DNA of 14,480 nt from JARRQB01 sp965368585 (GTDB taxonomy: Bacteria > Pseudomonadota > Gammaproteobacteria > Chromatiales > Chromatiaceae): assembly GCA_965368585.1 (NCBI GenBank), contig CBDUNM010000130.1, forward strand, positions 1-14,480, in the 5' to 3' direction. This document shows positions 6,202 through 12,664 of this stretch, piece by piece. A program made the translations under genes and the position numbers. Positions within the stretch are counted from its first letter, which is position 1, and each line of letters starts with the position of its first letter. The notes below the pieces were generated by a model. That model did not search any database, was not told the DNA's origin, and saw nothing but the letters and a program-made list of their open reading frames with translations.

Positions 6202-8187
6202 TCAGCCGGTTCCCGGCTGGTCGGCTTTGCCGGGTGGGCTCTGCCCCTCGATTCGCACGCGTTCACACATGTCGAATTTCGCGATTCTTGGAGGTTGGTC
6301 GGGATCGACATACTCGATCAGCGCGATCACGGCGTGGAGACAGCCCCAGCCAATGTAACGGGCGGTGAAAGATTGTTGCGGTCCGGCGGTCATCAGGGAA
6401 TTTTTGAAAGTGGGGTGATTCATCCAGTACGTCACCAGCCCGACCGCCGCGTGCCCTGGCGACAGGGTGCTCATCTCGGGAAAAAGTGAGAACTCGTACA
6501 CTTTTTGCCCCGAGGAATTGCTGTACTCGAGGTAGCGCGCACTGGCGCCGAACTGCAGTCTCGTTTCAGCCAGCTCAGAGTCCAGGTACTGCGTGATTTT
6601 TGCCGCGTCCCCCGCCAGTACCGCCTGCTTGAGACGCAAGCCGTCGACGATGCGCGCCAGGCGCTGTTCGGCCAGTGCGCGCTGACTGGCCTCCTCGGCC
6701 TGGGCCCGGGCAGCCTTCGCGGCTTCATTGACGGCAACTTCGCGCTGCTCCATCGCGGTCCATCCCTGCCATACGGCGGCCGCTAGGCTCAGCGCGAGTG
6801 CGACAGCGAGGAGGCGGAAGCGACGCCCGGCACGGGCTTCGGCCTGCAGTCTGCGCAATTCCTCCGCCTGCCGTGCAGAGTCGGCTCGCCTGGCGATTTC
6901 CGCCTTTTCGTCTTCGGCTCGGCGCAGGTCGCGATGTTCCCGGACCACGCGGGTGAGCAGGTCGTGAGTCAGCTCGATGCGTTGCACGCCGAAACGGGTC
7001 TCGGTGCGCAATAGGCGCCGCGCAATCAGGCTTTCGAGTTGCTCGGCGGTAAGAATCGACGGTACGGCATCTTCCCGGGCAAAATTGTTGCGGTAACCCT
7101 TTTCGGTGATAAGCTCGCTCTCGATGAAACGACAGGCTTTCTCGGGCAAGTCCGCAACGCAGGACGCATAGTAGTCGGTAATGATGCCCTGCTTGGCGCT
7201 GTCGAGCAGGGTCGCGTCGAAGCGGGCTGCGCCGGCCTGCAGGCGGCGTTCATTCAGGCCGCGGCAGAAGAGACTCAGCAAAGCGGGCTCGACGGCTGCG
7301 CCGGATTCGCTTGGACCCGCCGTTTTCGGGGGGAACGGGAAATGGCTACCTGTAGCGCTTTGGGTCTGTTGTTCCGCGGCGACGAAGGAGACGATGCGCC
7401 GCGCGATGGACTCGTCCATAAGATGCGCCGCGCTACCGTAAACCGCGTCGAAGGCTTGTTCGGCACTCATCGGCAGCAGGCGATAGCGCGCCCGCGTCAG
7501 CGCAGGAATCGCGCCGCACCAGCCTTCGAGTTCGGCGAGGAAGTCCTCGCGAAGGCTGATCAGCAGCTTGTAGCGGCGGCTGCGCAAGTCGAGGTCCCCG
7601 GCAGCCCCCGGATCGTCCTTAAGCTGGCGGGCGAGATGTTCGGGAATGCGATTTTCGGCAAGGTCTCCGAGCGCCAGGCGGAATCGATCGACCATTTCCT
7701 CGGCTGAGCGGCCGAATGTGAACAACTCTTCGAACTGGTCGATCACGAGTATTGGAGTAAGCGGATAGTTCTGGCTGCTCCACAGTTCGAAATCGTTGCG
7801 GTGCAGTGTATGCCAAAGCGATTCGCCGGAGACGCGGGCCGGTGAATCGGCCCGCCGCTCGGCGATCTCGGAGACCAGCGCGGCGCCGATCTGGTCCTCG
7901 AACTCGGGCGCATCCGCACGGATGTCGAGGCGGACCAGAACCGGCAGATAACCGCGCTGGCGCAGGCGCGGGATCAAGCCGGCCTTGAGTAGCGACGTCT
8001 TGCCCAGTCCGGAGCGCCCGAAAAGAACCGTCAGCGGTGCTCCCTCGACGCAGTCCACCAGCGCAGCCGTCTCGGCAATACGTCCATGGAAGAAGTCCGC
8101 TCCAGCCTCGTCGAACGCGTCGAGGCCCGGCCAGGGGCTCTCAGCGGCGAGATTCGGCGGGGCCGAGCAGGTGATCGGGTCATTCAT
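6202..8187 (-). CDS. STAND NTPase (nSTAND1-like) with TM helix and C-terminal YEATS-like domain
   Basis: This 661-residue signalling ATPase has several parts in order. The nSTAND1-type opening is WPGLDAFDE with FFHGR (18-36). Walker A is GRSGLGKTS (57-65), Walker B ILVIDQFEELF (146-156), and the sensor-1 block LLISLREDF (208-216). The helical/winged-helix region ends in ELTHDLLTRVV (405-415). A charged, coiled-coil-prone stretch (419-456) precedes one hydrophobic helix (about 457-476), and a second coiled-coil-prone stretch follows (480-512). The C-terminal domain has HPTFKN (591-596), then GWGCLHAVIALIEY (613-626), the pattern of YEATS domains, including prokaryotic YEATS found in conflict systems. 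STAND proteins act as switches that oligomerise when a signal binds. The gene starts one base after the stop of the SIR2/TIR gene, so they are co-translated. WD40, TPR or other repeats often end such proteins; here the YEATS-like domain replaces them. Confidence 0.85.
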   Translation of the reverse strand: MNDPITCSAPPNLAAESPWPGLDAFDEAGADFFHGRIAETAALVDCVEGAPLTVLFGRSGLGKTSLLKAGLIPRLRQRGYLPVLVRLDIRADAPEFEDQIGAALVSEIAERRADSPARVSGESLWHTLHRNDFELWSSQNYPLTPILVIDQFEELFTFGRSAEEMVDRFRLALGDLAENRIPEHLARQLKDDPGAAGDLDLRSRRYKLLISLREDFLAELEGWCGAIPALTRARYRLLPMSAEQAFDAVYGSAAHLMDESIARRIVSFVAAEQQTQSATGSHFPFPPKTAGPSESGAAVEPALLSLFCRGLNERRLQAGAARFDATLLDSAKQGIITDYYASCVADLPEKACRFIESELITEKGYRNNFAREDAVPSILTAEQLESLIARRLLRTETRFGVQRIELTHDLLTRVVREHRDLRRAEDEKAEIARRADSARQAEELRRLQAEARAGRRFRLLAVALALSLAAAVWQGWTAMEQREVAVNEAAKAARAQAEEASQRALAEQRLARIVDGLRLKQAVLAGDAAKITQYLDSELAETRLQFGASARYLEYSNSSGQKVYEFSLFPEMSTLSPGHAAVGLVTYWMNHPTFKNSLMTAGPQQSFTARYIGWGCLHAVIALIEYVDPDQPPRIAKFDMCERVRIEGQSPPGKADQPGTG

Positions 8188-8188
8188 G

Positions 8189-9562
8189 TCACGCGAACTC
8201 CGCCCGGCGCATCGACCGGATCTCGACGGTCAGTACCGACAGCAAGGCGGCGTCGGCTTTGCCGTCCGGGGCGTGCGTCACGTTGAAGGCAGCGAATTCG
8301 GCCGGCACCTGCTGATAGCGCTCGATGTGTCCGTCGTATTCCGGGTCGATCACGATCGGCAGGATGAAGCGCCGTCGCGGGATGCCCTGTGCGCGCTGGA
8401 TCGCTTCGCTCCACTCGCGGAATACGAAACCCTCATCGCGTGCCTCGGTGTTCTTCGATACGAGCGGAAGAAACAAGCGGGCCTCGCGACGGATGCCGTG
8501 CAATATCTCGTCGTGCCACCGATCGCCCGGTTGCAGCCGTCGCTCGTCCAGCCACACGTCGCCGCCAAGCTCGCGGATTACTGCGGCAAGACGGCGCGCC
8601 GCTGCGATGTCTTCGCGCGCATAGCTGATGAAGATCGAACCATGTTCGGGCGCTGCTTCCGGTGTGGCTGACGCAGGGCCGTCGACGGGTGTGCGCGCCC
8701 GCCAGCGTGCAGCCAGTTCGATGGCGAAGGCAGTTGCATCGGTTTCGAGCACCTGCACCCGCGTGGTGCCGCAATAAGTGCGAAAGAACTCGGTCAGGGC
8801 CGGCTGGGCCGCGATGCCGCTGCCGACAATGAAGAACTGCTTGGCCGACATCGATAGACGCGCGTTGCTGGCCATGCGCAGCATGAAGCGTCCCAGCCAG
8901 TCCGGCGTGCGGCAGCCGAGGAAGAGCAGCGGTGAGTCGCGAAGTCTGGCACCCAGCCAGCCCGGTAGGCGTGCGGTGCCGCTGAGCAGGGCGTGAAGCC
9001 ATTCCAGGATATCTTCGTCATGCAACGCGTATTGAGGCATGGAGGAGGCCTGGCCGAAGAGCTTGAACACTACCGTCTCGCCGGCCGCGGGCGGTGGTGC
9101 ATTGGCCTGTTGCTCGACGGTGGACTGGTTGGGCGCAAACCACAGTTCGCGGGTCCGCTGGGCGCCGCCGAAGCGCTTGGAATCGAGCGCGCCGGCGAGC
9201 ATCGAATCGAAACTGGTGCTCACGAAGAGATGCAGATCGCGCACGCTCGCCAAGGCGAGCAAGGCCTCGCCGGGCTTGGGGTCGATTTGTTCGAGGATGT
9301 CGTTGACGACCCGATACAGCCGCTCCGATTCCCGCACCCCGCGCTGCTGCATGAACGCGCGCACCACGCTGTCGAATTCGGCATTCTTGCCGGCCCCGAG
9401 TGCATAGCGCATATCGAGTCGCGCTGCGATCTCCCGGAACAGGGGGACCGGCGCGCCGCCGGCGCCCGACACGGTCAGCAACTCCGGCCCGATCACGGGC
9501 AGCAGCAGCCCTTCCTTCAGATGCCCAAGCAGATCGTCCCAGAAGTCTTCGCTAGCCGGCAC
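8189..9562 (-). CDS. SIR2-like/TIR fusion protein, probable immune effector
   Basis: This encodes 457 residues with two domains. Residues 8-290 resemble the SIR2_2 group: LPVIGPELL replaces the usual GAG-x-S NAD loop, LFVSTSFDSML replaces TTNYD-x-L, and FKLFGQASS stands where active sirtuins have KLHG, so the catalytic His is absent and the domain is probably a sensor or scaffold. Residues 307-425 form a TIR domain: SIFISYAREDIAAA, WLDERRLQPGDRW and FVFREWSEAI. Glu383 in REW sits where the catalytic Glu of NAD-cleaving TIRs lies, so NAD hydrolysis or cyclic-ADPR-type signalling is possible. The GTG start at 9562 is supported by GGGGAG eight bases upstream. A Pro/Ala-rich linker (291-306) joins the domains. 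It is the first gene of a coupled pair with the STAND protein. The effector role is inference from TIR defence proteins. Confidence 0.87.
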   Translation of the reverse strand: MPASEDFWDDLLGHLKEGLLLPVIGPELLTVSGAGGAPVPLFREIAARLDMRYALGAGKNAEFDSVVRAFMQQRGVRESERLYRVVNDILEQIDPKPGEALLALASVRDLHLFVSTSFDSMLAGALDSKRFGGAQRTRELWFAPNQSTVEQQANAPPPAAGETVVFKLFGQASSMPQYALHDEDILEWLHALLSGTARLPGWLGARLRDSPLLFLGCRTPDWLGRFMLRMASNARLSMSAKQFFIVGSGIAAQPALTEFFRTYCGTTRVQVLETDATAFAIELAARWRARTPVDGPASATPEAAPEHGSIFISYAREDIAAARRLAAVIRELGGDVWLDERRLQPGDRWHDEILHGIRREARLFLPLVSKNTEARDEGFVFREWSEAIQRAQGIPRRRFILPIVIDPEYDGHIERYQQVPAEFAAFNVTHAPDGKADAALLSVLTVEIRSMRRAEFA

Positions 9563-9600
9563 GACAAGTTCTCCCCGCTTTACGCTTAGTGAGTTAGTTG

Positions 9601-9606
9601 ATCATA
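9601..9606 (-). promoter_or_regulatory. possible -10 box for the SIR2/TIR-STAND pair
   Basis: Reading the minus strand, TATGAT lies about 39 bases before the GTG start at 9562, a fitting place for a -10 hexamer. No good -35 hexamer is seen 16-18 bases further upstream. The pair may instead be read from the carbonic anhydrase promoter, since that gene ends 154 bases upstream on the same strand. Confidence 0.22.
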
Positions 9607-9716
9607 GCCAATTGAACCCGGAAGTTCGCTTTGGAATACCCTTTCAGCGGGCAGATATGCTGTGGTATCGATGCCTGCAGTTTTGGAAGCATCAACGAAC
9701 CCGCGCCGCCGCCGTG

Positions 9717-10268
9717 TCAGCCTGCCTTGCCGCCGCCGTCTTGCATGAGGTAGTTGTTCTTGACGCGTACGTAGTGTTCGGCTGAATACTTGAGGTACGC
9801 GATTTCCTCCTCGCTGAGCGCCCGCGCCTTGACTGCCGGTCTGCCGAAGTAGAGTGCGCCGCTCTCGAGGACCTTGCCGGGCGAGATCAGGCTGCCCGCA
9901 CCGACCATCACCCGATCGCCGATGACGGCGTCGTCCATGACGATGACGCCCATGCCGATCAGGCATTCATTGCCGATCGTGCAGCCGTGAAGAATTGCCG
10001 AATGGCCGACGGTGACATGCTTGCCGATGATCAGCGGCGAGCCTTCGGGTTTGGCCACACGGCGGTGCGAAACGTGGCACATCACAAAGTCCTGGATATT
10101 GCTATAGTCGTCAATGACAATGCGATTGACGTCACCGCGAACCACCGCATTGCACCAGATCGAGCAATCGCGGCCAGTGCGCACATCACCGATGACATGG
10201 GCCGATTCATGGATGAAGTTTTTGGTGCCGAGGACGGGATGGGTGTCGAGGTAGGGGCTCAGGGTCAT
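9717..10268 (-). CDS. gamma-class carbonic anhydrase family protein (YrdA-like)
   Basis: This 183-residue left-handed beta-helix protein carries hexapeptide repeats (for example IGNECLIGMGVIVMDDAVIG). The gamma-carbonic anhydrase signature is present: Arg44 and Asp46 in VVRGDVN, Gln59 in NIQD, and zinc ligands His65 (MCHVSH), His89 and His94 (VGHSAILHGC). It would bind a metal at the trimer interface and may hydrate CO2. Bacterial YrdA/PaaY-type members often show weak or unproven anhydrase activity, so the physiological reaction is uncertain. Length and the C-terminal helix (LSEEEIAYLKYSAEHYVRVKN) match the family. The ATG at 10268 has GAGG about six bases upstream. It lies just upstream of the SIR2/TIR-STAND pair on the same strand, but the 154-base gap and general metabolic role suggest it is an older resident. 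Confidence 0.93.
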   Translation of the reverse strand: MTLSPYLDTHPVLGTKNFIHESAHVIGDVRTGRDCSIWCNAVVRGDVNRIVIDDYSNIQDFVMCHVSHRRVAKPEGSPLIIGKHVTVGHSAILHGCTIGNECLIGMGVIVMDDAVIGDRVMVGAGSLISPGKVLESGALYFGRPAVKARALSEEEIAYLKYSAEHYVRVKNNYLMQDGGGKAG

Positions 10269-10436
10269 GGGGGCCTCGCGTGGTCTTTAAATGAAAGCTT
10301 TACGGGCAGGTGCTGCGAATATCGCCCTGCGCGCCATATTATTGCCGAAGCGCGGCTCGATCGAGGTTCGTTTACCGGCGCAGGGTGTCCGTGGCGAATT
10401 GACACTCAAGCTGCAAAAGGTAGGTGATAGAGTTCT

Positions 10437-10454
10437 CTGCAGTACGACTGCAGA
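10437..10454. repeat. short inverted repeat next to the integrase fragment
   Basis: The arms (T)CTGCAG and CTGCAG(A) are separated by TACGA, giving a perfect dyad of seven bases per arm. It lies a few bases outside the stop codon (10461) of the integrase-core fragment. It may be what is left of an element end, or it may be chance. Confidence 0.25.
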
Positions 10455-10460
10455 CGAAAA

Positions 10461-10620
10461 TTATCTAACGAAGCGTTCAGTTTTTCGATCTCTGCCAGCA
10501 ATTTCATTCGGCGTGAATCCGCCGAGTGTCCGATGGGTGAGGATTCGGTTGTAGTAGGCTTGAAATTCGACGAGCTTTTGCTCCAAACCGCACACTTTCC
10601 AGATCAGCGGTAGCGTCGAG
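10461..10620 (-). pseudogene. 3' fragment of a DDE integrase-core transposase
   Basis: The minus strand encodes LPLIWKVCGLEQKLVEFQ, then YYNRILTHRTLGGFTPNEIAG, the conserved C-terminal end of rve-type (IS3-like) transposases, in which the YYN..R.H..L.G.TP block follows the catalytic Glu helix. Only the last 50 or so residues are recognisable. The frame continues upstream to 10733, but that part shows no similarity to the family and is probably flanking DNA. It is not functional. Confidence 0.68.
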
Positions 10621-10719
10621 AGCTGGCTGCGTTTCGGGTATCGATGTCCCATGTCATGTCCAACGTCCTTGAAAACAATACAGTAGCATAGCGGAAATTG
10701 GGTGCCTGGCGGCGCCACG

Positions 10720-10944
10720 CACCAAGTCACCAAAAGGTTGAAACGTCGGCATCAGGGGTTTGTCCATACCTTCTGCATCGACGAAGTTTTTGTAAAGATG
10801 GCCGGTAGACAGCAGTACTCGATGCGTATCTCCAGGCACCTCGCGGCGGCCAGGCGTTTATTCAAACGATTGCTGAAAAACCACCAGGGCGAGCCAAGTA
10901 AGATCGTGACCGTTGAAGTTGAGAAGCTACGGCGTGTCACATAG
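10720..10944 (+). pseudogene. IS6-family transposase fragment, internally deleted
   Basis: The frame holds FCIDEVFVKMAGRQQY, the block around the first catalytic Asp of IS6-type transposases, then AAARRLFKRLLKNHQGEPSKIVT, the block just before the second Asp. The expected segment between them (the YLWRAVDQ region) is shortened, and after IVT the Asp is lost (IVTVEVEKLRR). The N-terminal helix-turn-helix part and the C-terminal Glu region are absent. It has the same strand as the relic at 5528 but differs enough in sequence to be another IS6 lineage. It has no ribosome site and is non-functional. Confidence 0.68.
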
Positions 10945-10973
10945 AGCACTCATCCCGGCGTCTATTCACAATA

Positions 10974-11000
10974 CCGCCCAATATGCCCATAATTGGGCGG
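10974..11000. repeat. perfect 9-base inverted repeat
   Basis: CCGCCCAAT and ATTGGGCGG flank a nine-base spacer. No T run follows on the plus strand, so it is not a standard terminator for the IS fragment. It could be an operator, a structured RNA end or an element terminus. Confidence 0.55.
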
Positions 11001-11069
11001 AGCCTACTCAGCCGACGCGCGTCCGAGAGCAGGGCATGCATTGCTTTACATCCCCGGCAAGCGCAGCTT

Positions 11070-11101
11070 CTTAACCTGCGTGTTGCAAGATGCAGGTTAA
11101 G
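11070..11101. promoter_or_regulatory. 32-base nested dyad, operator- or recombination-site-like
   Basis: Arms CTTAACCTGC and GCAGGTTAAG form a perfect 10-base inverted repeat. The 12-base spacer has the palindrome TTGCAA exactly at its centre, with three bases on each side, so the whole element is symmetric around one point. This fits a multimeric repressor site or a site for a site-specific recombinase. It is not followed by a T run. The nearest downstream gene starts 238 bases away. Confidence 0.5.
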
Positions 11102-11209
11102 TACGCACGCGGCGGTGTACAATCTACTCGATCCTGGACGTCATTTGGTTTCTGCCAAGCACTCCCGGTTTGTTTAGAGAGCGTGCCTTCGCGTCTTGAA
11201 ATTATGCTG

Positions 11210-11227
11210 TGGCGTGATAGGACGCCA
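11210..11227. repeat. 6-base inverted repeat
   Basis: TGGCGT and ACGCCA flank a six-base spacer just upstream of the TTGACT hexamer. It could be an operator half-site pair. Alone it would be unremarkable; it adds to the cluster of dyads in this region. Confidence 0.3.
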
Positions 11228-11338
11228 TTCCTCTGGGGTTTTTGACTTGCTTGAGTTAATTTTTAAGTACCGCCGGTAGGGGATCTAATATGATTTCTAC
11301 CATACGATTAAGTTTGAATCTTCACAATGGAGGAGAGA

Positions 11339-12070
11339 ATGGGAAAGAGCACTGGCAGATTCGACAAACTGGTAAATCTGGCAACCAATTTCGTAACCCA
11401 ACAACAGGGTACCTGGGACCATGCGTCCTGGCAGGATTTTGTGTCGGACACCCAAAAGAAGGGTTATGAACTATCTGTGGAGATGCAGGATAACTTAGGC
11501 GTTGCAATCGAGGCAATCAATCAGGTCTATATGGCATCCACCTCCATGAAGGGAGTGGAGAAAGCCGTGAGCGAATTGACCACCGGCAGTTTAAACTTTG
11601 TAAAGCAGCATCAAGGAATATGGGGCCATACGGAATGGGAGGACTTTATCGCAGGGATTAGTCAAAACAGCACAAATCTTTCCGATGAGACGATCACTTA
11701 TCTGGGAAATCTCGTTGAAGCGATTAAAACACTTTACTTTGTGGCTCCGGCGGAGGTAATCGAAAAAACTGCTGCAAAGAGCGGCCCGAAAATGGTCAGC
11801 AAAGAGAGTGAAAAACGGGAGCGGGCACTCAAGGGGGAAAAGCCACAGAAAAAGAGTACGCGGCAGGCAGGGGCATATGACGATCTGACAGCGATAAGAG
11901 GCATCGGCCCGGCGATCGAAAAAAAACTGATCGCGCGTGGCATTCAAACGTATGCGCAGATTGCCGCACTCACAGATAAGGAAATCGCTAAGCTCGAAGA
12001 GAGTGTTATTAAGTTTTCAGGAAGGATCAAGCGTGAGGATTGGGTTGGTCAGGCCAAGGAACTCATTTAA
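11339..12070 (+). CDS. orphan helix-hairpin-helix protein with duplicated N-terminal module
   Basis: The product is 243 residues from the ATG at 11339, chosen because GGAGG ends five bases before it; the ATG at 11327 has no ribosome site. The N-terminal half contains two copies of a roughly 50-residue module with the shared pattern FV-x-Q-xx-G-x-W-x-H-xx-W-x-DF, then LS and, later, LG-xxx-EAI-xxx-Y (copies near residues 19-66 and 91-139). A charged Lys/Glu-rich linker (about 150-175) follows. The C terminus (about 178-243) is a helix-hairpin-helix domain: DDLTAIRGIGPAIEKKLIARGI, TYAQIAALTDKEIAKLEE and a GRIKREDWVGQAKELI end. Such domains bind DNA non-specifically or mediate protein contacts and often end otherwise unrelated proteins, including phasin-like ones. 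I do not recognise the duplicated module. It has its own terminator and is probably transcribed alone. Confidence 0.85.
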   Translation: MGKSTGRFDKLVNLATNFVTQQQGTWDHASWQDFVSDTQKKGYELSVEMQDNLGVAIEAINQVYMASTSMKGVEKAVSELTTGSLNFVKQHQGIWGHTEWEDFIAGISQNSTNLSDETITYLGNLVEAIKTLYFVAPAEVIEKTAAKSGPKMVSKESEKRERALKGEKPQKKSTRQAGAYDDLTAIRGIGPAIEKKLIARGIQTYAQIAALTDKEIAKLEESVIKFSGRIKREDWVGQAKELI

Positions 12071-12517
12071 CCTGATGAGCTTGAGAACCCCGCTCAAGGA
12101 CGGGGTTCTTCTATTTCCGGGCCTTCGCGAGTACGCGCGGACTACTTTCATCATCGACTCCGGCGGCGTGCGATGGTACACCACCCGATAAGCAATGGCC
12201 GCTTGATTGACGACTGTACATCCCTGGTAGCGGCGGTGCCGGAATCGGATGCCGGAGGCGTTGCGCGCCCCGGTCAGCTGCAGCGTTTCCATCGATACGT
12301 CGGTCGCGACGACATGCTTGGCAACCAGCGCGACGAACTGGGTCCAGTAGCCGGTGCCGCAGGCGATCTCGAGAATGCGCCGACCCTCGAACAGCGTCGG
12401 TAACCAGTCCTGAAGGCGGCGCAGGTCCGCCTGGCGTTCGGGAATACGATAGACCCGGTCGTACACCGGAGCGCGCGCGGCGTAGTACGCGCGCAAGGTA
12501 GAGTCGTCAACGCTCAT
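12017..12517 (-). pseudogene. SAM-dependent methyltransferase, 3' truncated
   Basis: The first 90 or so residues are a class I methyltransferase: a family-typical start (TLRAYYAARAPVYDRVY), motif I LEIACGTGYWT (residues 49-59) that binds S-adenosylmethionine, and the acidic residue of motif II in VATDVSMETL. After about residue 95 (near base 12232) similarity stops, and the other two minus-strand frames do not recover the missing D-x-Y/A-D and substrate half. The frame then runs through unrelated sequence into the antisense of the helix-hairpin-helix gene. An active enzyme of this group would need about 100 more residues. The ATG at 12517 begins the conserved region; the frame is open to 12646 but that part has no similarity. 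No strong ribosome site is seen. Confidence 0.72.
12084..12115 (+). terminator. rho-independent terminator
   Basis: AGAACCCCG (12084-12092) and CGGGGTTCT (12101-12109) form a perfect nine-pair stem with an eight-base loop, followed by a T-rich tract. It starts 14 bases after the stop of the helix-hairpin-helix gene and would also stop transcripts arriving from the minus-strand methyltransferase remnant, although the T tract is weaker on that side. Confidence 0.85.
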
Positions 12518-12664
12518 GGGTACGTCCGGCTGCAATGTCGTACTTGCGGTCGGTTGTCGGCGTAAATCGCGACGGTCGGCGTGCGGCCAGTGTGCAGCGA
12601 GGCGATGGCGTTTCCGACCGGCCGCAGGCCTGCCGTGTTCCAGCAATATTTACCGTATGGCCCA

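Larger units (their letters stand above)
10945..11338. other. gene-free, dyad-rich upstream region
   Basis: No gene is supported here. The stretch carries several perfect inverted repeats, listed separately at 10974, 11070 and 11210, and a small palindrome TACCGCCGGTA (11268-11278). A TTGACT hexamer (11242-11247) could be a -35 element for the downstream gene but lacks a good -10 at 16-18 bases. The GG (11237) and TTGCT (11247-11251) spacing also fits a sigma-54 element, while the middle bases do not match. The final bases hold the GGAGG ribosome site for the gene at 11339. Confidence 0.5.

Noticed and set aside
5961..6311. 116-codon minus-strand frame after the STAND gene, considered as another transposase piece
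   Set aside because: No catalytic or terminal motif of any IS family could be matched, and it overlaps the end of the STAND gene in another frame.
7039..7707. 222-codon plus-strand frame opposite the STAND gene
   Set aside because: It is antisense to conserved STAND motifs, has no ribosome site and shows no family motif.
7985..8671. 228-codon plus-strand frame spanning the junction of the TIR and STAND genes
   Set aside because: It crosses two well-supported genes in antisense and has no recognisable domain.
8993..9589. 198-codon plus-strand frame opposite the SIR2/TIR gene
   Set aside because: Antisense shadow; the minus-strand frame carries clear SIR2-like and TIR motifs.
10291..10554. 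87-codon plus-strand frame between the carbonic anhydrase and the integrase fragment
   Set aside because: No ribosome site, no motif, and its second half is antisense to the integrase stub.
11235..11251. sigma-54 promoter element upstream of the helix-hairpin-helix gene
   Set aside because: The GG to GC spacing and TTGCT fit, but the CAC part of the -24 block is replaced by T residues; too weak to call.
12121..12232. toxin-like RelE tail in the distal part of the methyltransferase frame (AYRVVYHRT)
   Set aside because: Only a few residues resemble it, with no start, no other RelE residues and no antitoxin gene.
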